From: Methylomonas koyamae
Lineage (GTDB): Bacteria > Pseudomonadota > Gammaproteobacteria > Methylococcales > Methylomonadaceae
Assembly: GCF_006483455.1 (NCBI RefSeq)
Contig: NZ_PPPU01000012.1
Coordinates: 62,001 to 126,000, forward strand
Length of the DNA: 64,000 nt
Direction: 5' to 3'
The notes below the pieces were generated by a model, which was given only the letters and a program-made list of their open reading frames with translations, was not told the DNA's origin and made no database searches. Below are positions 23,441-31,872 of this stretch, in pieces. Position numbers and translations under genes: made by a program. Each line of letters starts with the position of its first letter. The stretch's first letter is position 1.

Positions 23441-26400
23441 TCAGCCCACCAGCACGAAAGGCGCCCAGTAGTACGGGTGCCGGTAGTCGGCCGGCGAGGC
23501 GTCGATATCCACCGATACGCCGCGGCTGTTTAACGCCTCGCGCCGGCCGGATTTGATCGCATCCGGACTCAGGGTTTGTAAATGAAGCTGTGCTGCCTGC
23601 AGCGCCGAGCCCGGTGTCTCGCCGGCCTGCAGGTGCCGGTAAAACTCGGCCATCAGCAGGCTGGTCGCCAAATCGTCGACCGGCCAGAGGCTGACGATCG
23701 CGGCGCGGGCGCCGGCCGCCAGCAAACCGCGACTGAAGCCCAACACATCGTCGCCGCCGGCGGCTTTGCCTTGGCCGGTGCGACAGGCACTCAACACCAC
23801 CAAATCGGCGTTCAAGCGCAGTCCGATCAAGTCCTGCACGGTCAACGCGCCGCCGTCGGCCAGCAGAATCGACGACAACAACGGCGCGTTTTCCGCCAGT
23901 ACGCCGTGGGTGGCAAAGTGCAGCACATTGAAATCCGGTAACGCCTTTCTTACCGCCGCTACCGTCGCCGCCGGCCCGGTCAACACGAGGCTGTTATCGT
24001 TTAACTGGGCAATGTGGGCGGCTTCGGTTTCGGCTGACGGCAGCGCCGGTTGGGCTACTGCATGCTCGGCAAACGGCGATTGGTAGGCCATCTTGGCCGG
24101 ATTGCCGACTGCCAACACCTTCGGTTTAGTGCCGTTATCGGGCTTGGCGAGAAACTGCAGAATGCTGGCGCTGGGCAGATAGGACAGGCTGTGGCCGGCG
24201 ATCAGCGGCCGGCCTTGCCAGGGTAAGGCATGGAACGGTAGGCCGTGGGTCGAACCGTAGGGTACGATGAGCAGGCGATTGTGCGTAGCGAGGACGTCGG
24301 CAAACGGTTTCAGCAACCATGCGCTGAGCTGGTCGCCGGTTTGGCGGTAGTCGCCGCGGCGTTCGCAGGCGGTATGGAAATCGCGTACTTGGCGGTCCAG
24401 CTGCTTGGCGTCGATGTTCTGCCGCCCTGCCGTAATCAGACCTTGACTGTCGATTGCCCAGGTCAGCAGGTCTTCACCGAGAAAGGCGTATTGCAGCAAA
24501 GCCGTGCCGGCCGGCAGCAGGCCGGCAATTTGGCCGACGTCGGCGATCGGCGCCTGGCGATTGACGGAGCGGTAGAAGCTGGGATTTGCTGCGGCCAGTT
24601 GGGTTTCGGTCTGGCGCAATTGAGTTTCGGCGGCGGCAATTTTTTGTTCCAGATAGGCAATCCGGCCGGCATCGGGCGATTGCGCGCCGCGCTCGCCAGC
24701 CAATAGGCTGCCCCAGGTCGCCAGCTTGGCCGTATCTTGCAGCCAGCGGCGGACGCTTTCATCTGCGTTACGCTCGGGGCGATTCGCGCCGTTAGCCATC
24801 AGGTCCAACAGCGCGCGGGCTTTGCCGCGCTCGGCATAGTGGTAGGCGGTTTGCCGGTGGCTGGCTGCTGATGCCGGTTGCGATGCCGCCAATTTCAACG
24901 CGTTTCTGGCCGGCAAAAAATACAGGTATTGCGAGCTGGAGGCGGAGGATAAGGCGGTTTTGAAGTTGTCCCGCCGCAGCAATTGCCGGGAACGTTCGAA
25001 CGCATCCAGCGCTTTGGCATAGTACTCGGCCGCCTGGGTTAAATTTTCCAGGCCTTCGGCGACTTCGCCGTAGGTTTGCAGACTCTCCCAGGGCTTGTCT
25101 TCGCTTTGCCACCAATCTTTACCGAAGCGGTTTTCCAATTGGCCGAGATGGTCCGCCGAATCGGCGTAGGCCTTAATCATGCAGAAGAACAGCGCCGCCT
25201 GCTGCTGGCTATTACGCCATTGTTGTTGGACGCCGGCCTGGATTGCTTCGCCGCCGATCTGCGCTGCCAGCGCTTCGATGCCGCTTAGTAACGGCGATGC
25301 GCCGATTTGTTTTGGCAGATAGCGGCTATAGGCTGCGGCGGCGGCAGGGTAGTCTTTGCGCTGGGCGTGGACGATCGCCAACTGAAAGTCGCGGTGGTGT
25401 TGAGCCGTTTTGTCGGCTGCCGCCAGTGCAATGGCAAATTGCCGCTCCGCTTCCGTGCGATCGCCGGCATTGCGTGCGGCCAGCGCCCGGTAACACGGGG
25501 CATTGACGGCGGTGTATTCGATGGCCTCCTGCGCCAGTTGCGTCACCAAGGAGCCGGCGCCGGTATTGTCGCTAATCGGGTGAGTCTTCAACCAATCGAG
25601 TTGGGTTTGCAGTTTGCCGGCGATGGTCTCCATATTGTCGGCGTCCATAGCGTCCAGATAGGCCTGCCACAGGCCGTGCAGCGACAACAGCAGCCGCAGC
25701 GGCGCGTTGGCGTCGAGCTTGGCCGAGTTTTGGGCCGCCGATTGCAATTCGACCGCCTGTTGCAGGTGGACGATGGCGGCGTCGCGCTCGCCCAGCTTAC
25801 GCAGCAGATAGCCCTGGTCCATCAGGCTTTGCACCCGCCGCGGCGTCGAACCCAGGCCGGTATACAGCGATTCCGCCAGACGAAAGCAGGCCAGCGCCCG
25901 CTCGAAATCGGCATCGCGCAACAGCCAGTGCCAGCCGAGGCGGCTGTGCAGGAATCCCAGACCCAATGCATAACTGAACGAGCCGGCGGTTTTGCCCCAC
26001 TCGCCGATGCCGGCGGCGATGTCGCGCGGTTCCGGCACTTGGCCGTCGGCGACTTTCAGCAACGCGACATGCGCGGCGGCGGTCCGGTAACCGTAACCGT
26101 CGCCGGCAGCTTGGAACTGCTCGCGGGCGCCGCTTGCTGTGGCCAGCGCTGCGGCAGTGTCGTTTGCCAACGCCGCCAAATAGGCATGGCGCAAGCTAAC
26201 TGCCGCTTCGCCGCGCGGGCAGTCGCCGGCCGCCGCGAATAGTGCCGCGGCTTGGGCGTAGGCATCAGTCGCTCGCCGGATATCGACGGCGGAGCGGTCC
26301 AACTCGCGTTCCATCGCTTGCGAAGACAAACTGCTGTCGGCGTTGGGCGGCGGGTTCAGCGCGGTATTGAATACCAGCGGCGACGATAACGGCGCGGCGT

Positions 26401-27268
26401 AGGCGTCGCCTTCCGCTAGCCAGCAGGCGCCGGCACCGGCTTTGTCGCCGATTTGCAGATAAAGTTGTTTGGCTTGCTGCCAATAAACCAGCGCGGTTTG
26501 CAGGTCGCCGCCGCGGCGGTAGAGATCGGCCCGGTTACGCAACACCACGGCTTGCCATGCCGGCGGGTAGCCCGTTTGGCTGTCCGGCGTCAGCATCGTC
26601 AATACCTGGTTCAGCAATTGCGTGCGTTGTTGCGGGGTCATCGGTAGCGTGGCCGCCGAATCCAGCGCCGACTGCAGCGATTTGATGCCGTCCAGCTCTT
26701 CGCCGACGAAGGCATTTTCCTGGAGCGCTTGCGCTGCCGAGACTTGGGTGCGCAATGCCGACTTACGTTTGCCGGTTTCCGCCAGCAGTGCCATGAAACG
26801 CTGGGTTTGCCCTGATTCCATGTCGGAGACGCTGCCGCCGCTTTCGTTCGGAAAATGGTTGAATTGCTGGTAAGCGGCCATCTCGGTAAAGCTGGTCGCC
26901 CGCAGTTGGCGCAGCGAATCGGCCGGCACCACGGTTTCGATCTCGCGGAAATGGCCGGCGGCAGCGGCCGCTTCGCCTTGCATTAAGCGGACGACGCCCA
27001 AACCCAGCAGCGCATCGGCCAAACGTTCCGGATTTGCTGCGGTTCGGGCGGCTGCGGTTTGAGTCTCCGCCTTGGCCCGGGCTTGGGCGAAATCGTCTTT
27101 GAATTCGGCGTAGACGATAGACGTCAGCGGCAACGAGCCGGCGCCGGCAAGTTCGGCGGCAAAGGCTTCTGACCAGCCCGAGACTCCGATTTTTCCGGCA
27201 TAGGCGGCCACTAGGGCCGCGTATTTCAGAAAGGTGCGTCGGTCGAGGTAGAGAGAAGCTGGGCTCAT
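23441..27268 (-). CDS. TPR-CHAT protease with a twin-arginine signal
   Basis: The 1275-residue product starts MSPASLYLDRRTFLKYAAL, which contains the twin-arginine motif DRRTFLK at 9-15 and a hydrophobic run to about residue 35. The middle (about 60-850) is a string of helical hairpins in the TPR style. The C-terminal 320 residues are a CHAT domain with LLIVPYGSTHGLPFHALPW, then H1121 in FATHG and C1162 in SACRTG, both in the positions of the separase/caspase-like dyad. CHAT proteins in CRISPR and gasdermin systems are proteases kept off until triggered. An exported member is unusual. The ATG at 27268 is 13 bases after the preceding stop. Confidence 0.84.
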   Translation of the reverse strand: MSPASLYLDRRTFLKYAALVAAYAGKIGVSGWSEAFAAELAGAGSLPLTSIVYAEFKDDFAQARAKAETQTAAARTAANPERLADALLGLGVVRLMQGEAAAAAGHFREIETVVPADSLRQLRATSFTEMAAYQQFNHFPNESGGSVSDMESGQTQRFMALLAETGKRKSALRTQVSAAQALQENAFVGEELDGIKSLQSALDSAATLPMTPQQRTQLLNQVLTMLTPDSQTGYPPAWQAVVLRNRADLYRRGGDLQTALVYWQQAKQLYLQIGDKAGAGACWLAEGDAYAAPLSSPLVFNTALNPPPNADSSLSSQAMERELDRSAVDIRRATDAYAQAAALFAAAGDCPRGEAAVSLRHAYLAALANDTAAALATASGAREQFQAAGDGYGYRTAAAHVALLKVADGQVPEPRDIAAGIGEWGKTAGSFSYALGLGFLHSRLGWHWLLRDADFERALACFRLAESLYTGLGSTPRRVQSLMDQGYLLRKLGERDAAIVHLQQAVELQSAAQNSAKLDANAPLRLLLSLHGLWQAYLDAMDADNMETIAGKLQTQLDWLKTHPISDNTGAGSLVTQLAQEAIEYTAVNAPCYRALAARNAGDRTEAERQFAIALAAADKTAQHHRDFQLAIVHAQRKDYPAAAAAYSRYLPKQIGASPLLSGIEALAAQIGGEAIQAGVQQQWRNSQQQAALFFCMIKAYADSADHLGQLENRFGKDWWQSEDKPWESLQTYGEVAEGLENLTQAAEYYAKALDAFERSRQLLRRDNFKTALSSASSSQYLYFLPARNALKLAASQPASAASHRQTAYHYAERGKARALLDLMANGANRPERNADESVRRWLQDTAKLATWGSLLAGERGAQSPDAGRIAYLEQKIAAAETQLRQTETQLAAANPSFYRSVNRQAPIADVGQIAGLLPAGTALLQYAFLGEDLLTWAIDSQGLITAGRQNIDAKQLDRQVRDFHTACERRGDYRQTGDQLSAWLLKPFADVLATHNRLLIVPYGSTHGLPFHALPWQGRPLIAGHSLSYLPSASILQFLAKPDNGTKPKVLAVGNPAKMAYQSPFAEHAVAQPALPSAETEAAHIAQLNDNSLVLTGPAATVAAVRKALPDFNVLHFATHGVLAENAPLLSSILLADGGALTVQDLIGLRLNADLVVLSACRTGQGKAAGGDDVLGFSRGLLAAGARAAIVSLWPVDDLATSLLMAEFYRHLQAGETPGSALQAAQLHLQTLSPDAIKSGRREALNSRGVSVDIDASPADYRHPYYWAPFVLVG

Positions 27269-27281
27269 GGCTCGGTTCCGG

Positions 27282-30041
27282 TCAGTTGCCGCAGCGGCTT
27301 TTGATGTCGCAAGCCTTGGCCAGGGCTTTGACGCCGGGCAGGCCGCGGGCACTACGGGTTTCTTCGCCGAATTGCCGGTAACGCCAGCAGGCTTTTTGGC
27401 GCATGGTTTTCCGGTCCCAGCGTTCCCAATCCTTTTTGTATTTGATCAATTGATATTCGACGCCGATATCGGGTTTGACTTTCAGTTCCTTGGCGTTGCC
27501 GTCGTAACCGTGCGAACCCCAGGCGATCCGCTTCAGCGGGTCGACCACCATCACCACGTGGCCGTCGCCGCGTTTCGGATCGCGGTACACCAACAGGTCG
27601 CCGGTTTGCGGCGGTGCGCTGTCGCAGCGCTCGAAATGCTGCGCCAGCGGGCTGTCGGTTTTGACCATGTCGGCCGTGTTCAGGTATTTGTCGCCGGCGT
27701 TGTAGGGCAGGCCGGCGCGGGTAAAGGCAAACCAGATCGCCCGCGAACAATCGATGCCGCGTTTTAAATTGTCCAGATCGGTCGCTGCGTTCCAGGCGTG
27801 GCCTTTGTAGCCGAAACCGTCGCCGGCAGCGGCTTGCGCCAGCCAATCGGCTTTTTGCAGCACTTTGTAGAGTGCCGTGTCGCGGTCGTCGGGCAGATAG
27901 GGGCGGATATCGAAATGCGGGATGGTGAATTCGCGGGTCTGGCTGAACCCGGCGAGTCCGCGGTCGCCGGTTTTTTGAAAGCGGGAATTGGCCTCGACCC
28001 GTAATTTGATTTTGCTCAAGGTCCAGGTAGTGTCTTCCGCACTCTCACTGTCTTGCATCTGGCCGCGGGTGCCGGTCAGATAGCGGTCCAGCGCCCGATA
28101 CAAACCGGTTTTGGCCGGGTCGGCCGCGCGGGTGCGGGCGCTTTGCGTCAACAAATCCCAACGCACCGGATTTTTTTCCTTGGTGCCGAACACGATCAGT
28201 TGGTCCCAAACATCCAAAGGCAGGCCGGCGCGAAAGGTCTCGCCGGCTGCGCTAAACGTAGTCGATTCGCCCGGTTTCAGCAGTTCGCGGCGGCCGTCGG
28301 CCGGGAAGCCGAAGCTGCTGCCGTCGGTGGACAGCACCACGCCGCCGACCAGCAGCGGCGCCGGCGCGTTCTTGTCCAGCGTGACTTTGACGTTCCAGCG
28401 GTGGCACAAGGGCATGACCTGGTCGGCATTCGGCGCGGCTGCTTCCCACACGCCTTTGGCGCAGTCGTCTTGTCTGGAAGAGGGTATGACTTCGATTTGC
28501 AGGCTCTGGTTGTCGCTAAACTCGCTACCGCCTTCGCCGCGCAATTGCAGCAAACCTTTTTGGCGGGCGTGCTGCCACAAGTTGTGGGCGGCGTCGCTAT
28601 CCTGGCCGAAGATGTTGCGTACCCGGTTTTCCGGGCCTTTCAGTTGCAATAAGCCGTCGGAGGTCAGGCTTAATTCGAAGTCGCCCGGGCCGTCGCCGAC
28701 GTTGAGTAAGGTTTTCGCATCCGGATCGTCGGCGATCGCCTGTTTGATCGCGGCGGCGCGGTCCGCCGGCACGCCGCCGGGCTCGGACTCGGGTTTGATC
28801 CTGACATTGATGCGGACGTAGTCGTCGGCCGGCCGTACCGGCACGGCAATGTCGCCGATCGCCAGCGCGGCAGCCGCCGCATTTTTGCCGACGATATTGG
28901 CCGTCGCCGTCAGGCCGGTCATGGTGTCGATTGCCACGCTGGCTTTGGCCTTGGCCGGATCGCGGGTATCCGCTCCACTCAGCGCGCCGTCGTAAATACG
29001 GAGTTCGGCGCCGGCGCCCAGTCCCGGTAACGGCGGACCGGCCAGTTTCAGTGGTGGCCCCAATTCGGTGACTTCCCAGGCCACCGGCGCCGTACGTGTG
29101 CTGTTGCCGAACACCGGCCGGTCCAGCTTGCCTTGGAAATAGGGGATTTGGTAACTACGGGCGGCGACCAGGGCCGGAATTTGCCGGGCGGCCTGGGCGT
29201 AAGTCAGGGCTTGGTTGCTGCCTTGGCCAAGCACTTGCAACAAGGCGTCGGTAAATATGCCGCGACCGGCTTGTTCCAGGGCGCTGGTGCCGTCGCTGGC
29301 CGCGGTCAGCGCAATCAGATTCGGCATCGATTCCGGCGCTAAATCGCCGGCACCGTCGCCGACGCCTTCGGTTTGCGGGGCGTCGGCTTGATCCGGCGCC
29401 GGTTCGACGAAGCGAGCGACCATGGTTTCCCGGTCGCCGCGGGTCGCGGTGCCGGAATTGCAGGAGTCGAGGATGACGGTGACGTTGTCGCTCTTTTTAT
29501 AGAGCTTGGCCAACAGGCCGTTCAAGCGGTCGTCAGTAAAATCGCCGATTTTGGTGCCGTTTTGCTCGGTACGCGAATCGTGCAATACCAGGGTTTCGTC
29601 CTGGCCGTCGGGTTCGTCGCCGTTTTTATCGACAGTTTGCGAGCCGTGGCCGGCGTAGTAGAACACGACGATGTCCTTTTCTTTCAAGCGCGGCAACAAA
29701 AAGCTGTCGAACGCTGCCTGCAGATTTTGCACGGTGGCCTGATCGTCCAGCAGCATACAGACGTTTTCTCTCGGAAAGCCGTAACCGTTCTTGCCGGACA
29801 ATATCTCCTGCATCCGGCGCGCGTCTTCTGGTGGGCCGGCCAGATCCGGGACCTTGTCCGAGATGTATTGGCCGACGCCGACGATCAAAGCCAGCTTTCT
29901 GACTCCGTCGGATTCGGTGGTTTGTTCGATGGCGCAACCCGGAATTTGTTGAATCGCTGCGAGGCATGGGCTGGCCGCTGCCAGATACAAGCCCAGCAGG
30001 CTGCAACAAATCTCTAGCGCGAGGCGGTTGGAGCGTTTCAT
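27282..30041 (-). CDS. Exported caspase-like protein fused to an NlpC/P60-type domain
   Basis: The 919-residue product has a signal peptide (about 1-28, cleavage after CLA). The caspase-like domain at about 45-320 carries H132 in YYAGHGSQ and C194 in LDSCNSG. A middle region (about 330-720) of beta-rich sequence has no clear family. The C-terminal domain has DCSRAIWFAFTRAGLPYN with C765, GDLLVY, and GHVVMVVD with H828, plus H844: the order and spacing of an NlpC/P60-type cysteine peptidase or amidase that acts on peptidoglycan. It is predicted to act in the periplasm and belongs to the CIS operon. The start has a GGGAG site. Confidence 0.83.
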   Translation of the reverse strand: MKRSNRLALEICCSLLGLYLAAASPCLAAIQQIPGCAIEQTTESDGVRKLALIVGVGQYISDKVPDLAGPPEDARRMQEILSGKNGYGFPRENVCMLLDDQATVQNLQAAFDSFLLPRLKEKDIVVFYYAGHGSQTVDKNGDEPDGQDETLVLHDSRTEQNGTKIGDFTDDRLNGLLAKLYKKSDNVTVILDSCNSGTATRGDRETMVARFVEPAPDQADAPQTEGVGDGAGDLAPESMPNLIALTAASDGTSALEQAGRGIFTDALLQVLGQGSNQALTYAQAARQIPALVAARSYQIPYFQGKLDRPVFGNSTRTAPVAWEVTELGPPLKLAGPPLPGLGAGAELRIYDGALSGADTRDPAKAKASVAIDTMTGLTATANIVGKNAAAAALAIGDIAVPVRPADDYVRINVRIKPESEPGGVPADRAAAIKQAIADDPDAKTLLNVGDGPGDFELSLTSDGLLQLKGPENRVRNIFGQDSDAAHNLWQHARQKGLLQLRGEGGSEFSDNQSLQIEVIPSSRQDDCAKGVWEAAAPNADQVMPLCHRWNVKVTLDKNAPAPLLVGGVVLSTDGSSFGFPADGRRELLKPGESTTFSAAGETFRAGLPLDVWDQLIVFGTKEKNPVRWDLLTQSARTRAADPAKTGLYRALDRYLTGTRGQMQDSESAEDTTWTLSKIKLRVEANSRFQKTGDRGLAGFSQTREFTIPHFDIRPYLPDDRDTALYKVLQKADWLAQAAAGDGFGYKGHAWNAATDLDNLKRGIDCSRAIWFAFTRAGLPYNAGDKYLNTADMVKTDSPLAQHFERCDSAPPQTGDLLVYRDPKRGDGHVVMVVDPLKRIAWGSHGYDGNAKELKVKPDIGVEYQLIKYKKDWERWDRKTMRQKACWRYRQFGEETRSARGLPGVKALAKACDIKSRCGN

Positions 30042-30104
30042 GGTTTCGACTCCCGGCGAAAGCTGTGGTCGGCGACTTTGCCGGGCCTGAGCCCGGCGCT
30101 GACT

Positions 30105-30857
30105 TTATTTCAGCTTGTCGACGTTGTGTTTAAGTTCGTCGCGGAAGGTTTGCAGCGCTTCGGCGGCTTTGGCTTGGCCCTGGTCTCTGAGCGCCTGTTG
30201 TTTCGCCAGCAATGCTTTCTCGATCTCGTCGTAATCTTGAAAAATCTGTTTGCTTTGTTCGCCGGCTTCGCCGCGGATCGCTTCCATTTCCTGTACCAGT
30301 TTTTGGTAGCGGTCGCGGATTTCGGTTTCGGTGGATTGGGCGTCCTGCTGCCATGCCGCCAGCGATTCGTTCATTTTCTGTTTCGAATCCGCCCATTCCT
30401 GGTTGGCATCTTTGAAATAGTCGCCGAGGTTTTTGGCGGCCTCGCTGACCGCCTGTTTCATATCGGAAATGGCACCCAAAATCGCGCCGAATCCGGATTT
30501 GGGTTCCAACGCCGTCAGCACGCCGCCGTCCGCTACGGGCGGCGCGGATTCCGGCGGATTAGTGATAACGATTTTGGCCGGCGGCGGCTCGACGGCGATT
30601 GCGGCCCGGGCGTTGGCTTGTACCGGTGCGGCTTTGGCTTTTTCCAGCGCCAGCGCAATCGTGACGCCGCTGCTGATGGGGGTTAAGCCGGTGACTTTGC
30701 CGATCACGGCGCCGTTGAATTCGACCGGATCGTCGGGTTTGATGGATTTGGCATCGCTGAAATTCACGCTGACGTTGATCCAGGACGGGAACAGGTCGCA
30801 GCCTGCCAACACGGTAACGATTGCCAATATCAGCCATTTGAAATGGGTGCTTGCCAT
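30105..30857 (-). CDS. Lipoprotein with an MlaD/MCE-like segment and coiled coil
   Basis: This 250-residue protein has a lipobox (VLAGC, C20). Residues about 27-90 (INVSVNFSDAKSIKPDDPVE, then FNGAVIGKVTGLTPISSG) resemble the MCE/MlaD fold, which in MlaD forms lipid-binding hexamers. The C-terminal half (about 120-250) is a long coiled coil rich in Glu, Gln and Lys. It is the second gene of the run on this strand and is tightly spaced with its neighbours. Lipid transfer or an assembly role around the injection apparatus can be imagined but is not shown. Confidence 0.72.
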   Translation of the reverse strand: MASTHFKWLILAIVTVLAGCDLFPSWINVSVNFSDAKSIKPDDPVEFNGAVIGKVTGLTPISSGVTIALALEKAKAAPVQANARAAIAVEPPPAKIVITNPPESAPPVADGGVLTALEPKSGFGAILGAISDMKQAVSEAAKNLGDYFKDANQEWADSKQKMNESLAAWQQDAQSTETEIRDRYQKLVQEMEAIRGEAGEQSKQIFQDYDEIEKALLAKQQALRDQGQAKAAEALQTFRDELKHNVDKLK

Positions 30858-30915
30858 GGGATTCTCCTAAGGTGCGTGATCGCTGGGCATTACTGCCCCT
30901 GAATGAAAAGTTCGG

Positions 30916-31722
30916 TTATCGCCCGGTTTCGCCCAAGCGAATATCGATTTCAGGCAATTCCGCCTCGGCTTCCGGGACCGCGCGGGGGACGCCGATCCCG
31001 TCGAAAAACAGATCGATCCGTTTTTCGTTGCGGATCTTCAAGCCTTTGATGACCCGGCCGTTGGCTTTGCTCCATCGGCGGAATTGGGCCGGGACCCGGT
31101 CGAATTGTTGCTTGTTGACCACCGACAACAGGCTGGATTTGGCGAAGTTGCCGGTGCCGACGTTGTAGACGAAATCGCATAGCGCGGCGTATTGGCCGTC
31201 AGTCAAAGGCACTTTGGTTTTGGTCAGTACCGCGATTTGGGCGCGTTCCATGTCGGACACCAATAGCTCGCCGCCGCGCGGTTCGCTGATGCCGTTGCGG
31301 AACTCGGCCGGTTCGGTGCCGTTGCAGCGGGCTTGCTTGATCAGATGGCCGTAACCGATGGTGCAGAAGTAGGCCACGTCGTGGTAGGGCAGGCTTCTGA
31401 AGCCTTCCATGAATTTGGTCAGGTCCAGGCCCTTGTCGTAAATCGGCCTGAGTTCCATGCCGGGCGGCAATACCGCCCGCTCGTCGGGTTCCAGAAAAAT
31501 ACCGGCCGTGATTTTTTCTTCGTCTTCGGCCCATTCCTGCGTCAGCGTGGTGCAAGCGGCAAGACACGAAATCAGGGCACACGGTAGCAGGGTCTTGGCG
31601 ATTGCCGTCCGCCGCAATTCCGGCCGGGCGAATGGCTGCGGCTTTGCCGGACTGCAACGGTTTGGTTGGGCGCGATCGGACGCCGGCTGGCGTGCCGCTT
31701 TCACAATGGCTTTGTTGCGCAT
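30916..31722 (-). CDS. GH24 (T4-type) lysozyme with lipoprotein-like signal
   Basis: The 268-residue product contains the phage lysozyme core: the catalytic glutamate E106 in LTKFMEGFRSLPYHD, T121 in TIGYGH, and LTDGQYAALCDFVYNVGTG and RRWSKANGRVIKGL later. It hydrolyses peptidoglycan. The N-terminus has a long basic stretch and then a hydrophobic segment ending in CLAAC at C57, so it is probably an exported lipoprotein, though a 40-residue n-region is unusual and a later start may be used. An AGAGGGGGA site precedes the ATG. Its place at the 5' end of the operon suggests opening the cell wall for the injection system or for the exported proteases. Confidence 0.85.
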   Translation of the reverse strand: MRNKAIVKAARQPASDRAQPNRCSPAKPQPFARPELRRTAIAKTLLPCALISCLAACTTLTQEWAEDEEKITAGIFLEPDERAVLPPGMELRPIYDKGLDLTKFMEGFRSLPYHDVAYFCTIGYGHLIKQARCNGTEPAEFRNGISEPRGGELLVSDMERAQIAVLTKTKVPLTDGQYAALCDFVYNVGTGNFAKSSLLSVVNKQQFDRVPAQFRRWSKANGRVIKGLKIRNEKRIDLFFDGIGVPRAVPEAEAELPEIDIRLGETGR

Positions 31723-31872
31723 GATTCCCCCTCTAGCGTTGATGCTTTATTTAGTGGCCGGTACTGGTTTGCCGGATATCCGATCCGTTAGCGGCCGTTT
31801 GTTATGGTCGGGACGGTCGAGGTCTTTTCGGAAAGGTTGGCCTCGACTCAGTTTTGCGTTAATGGGCCTAAC

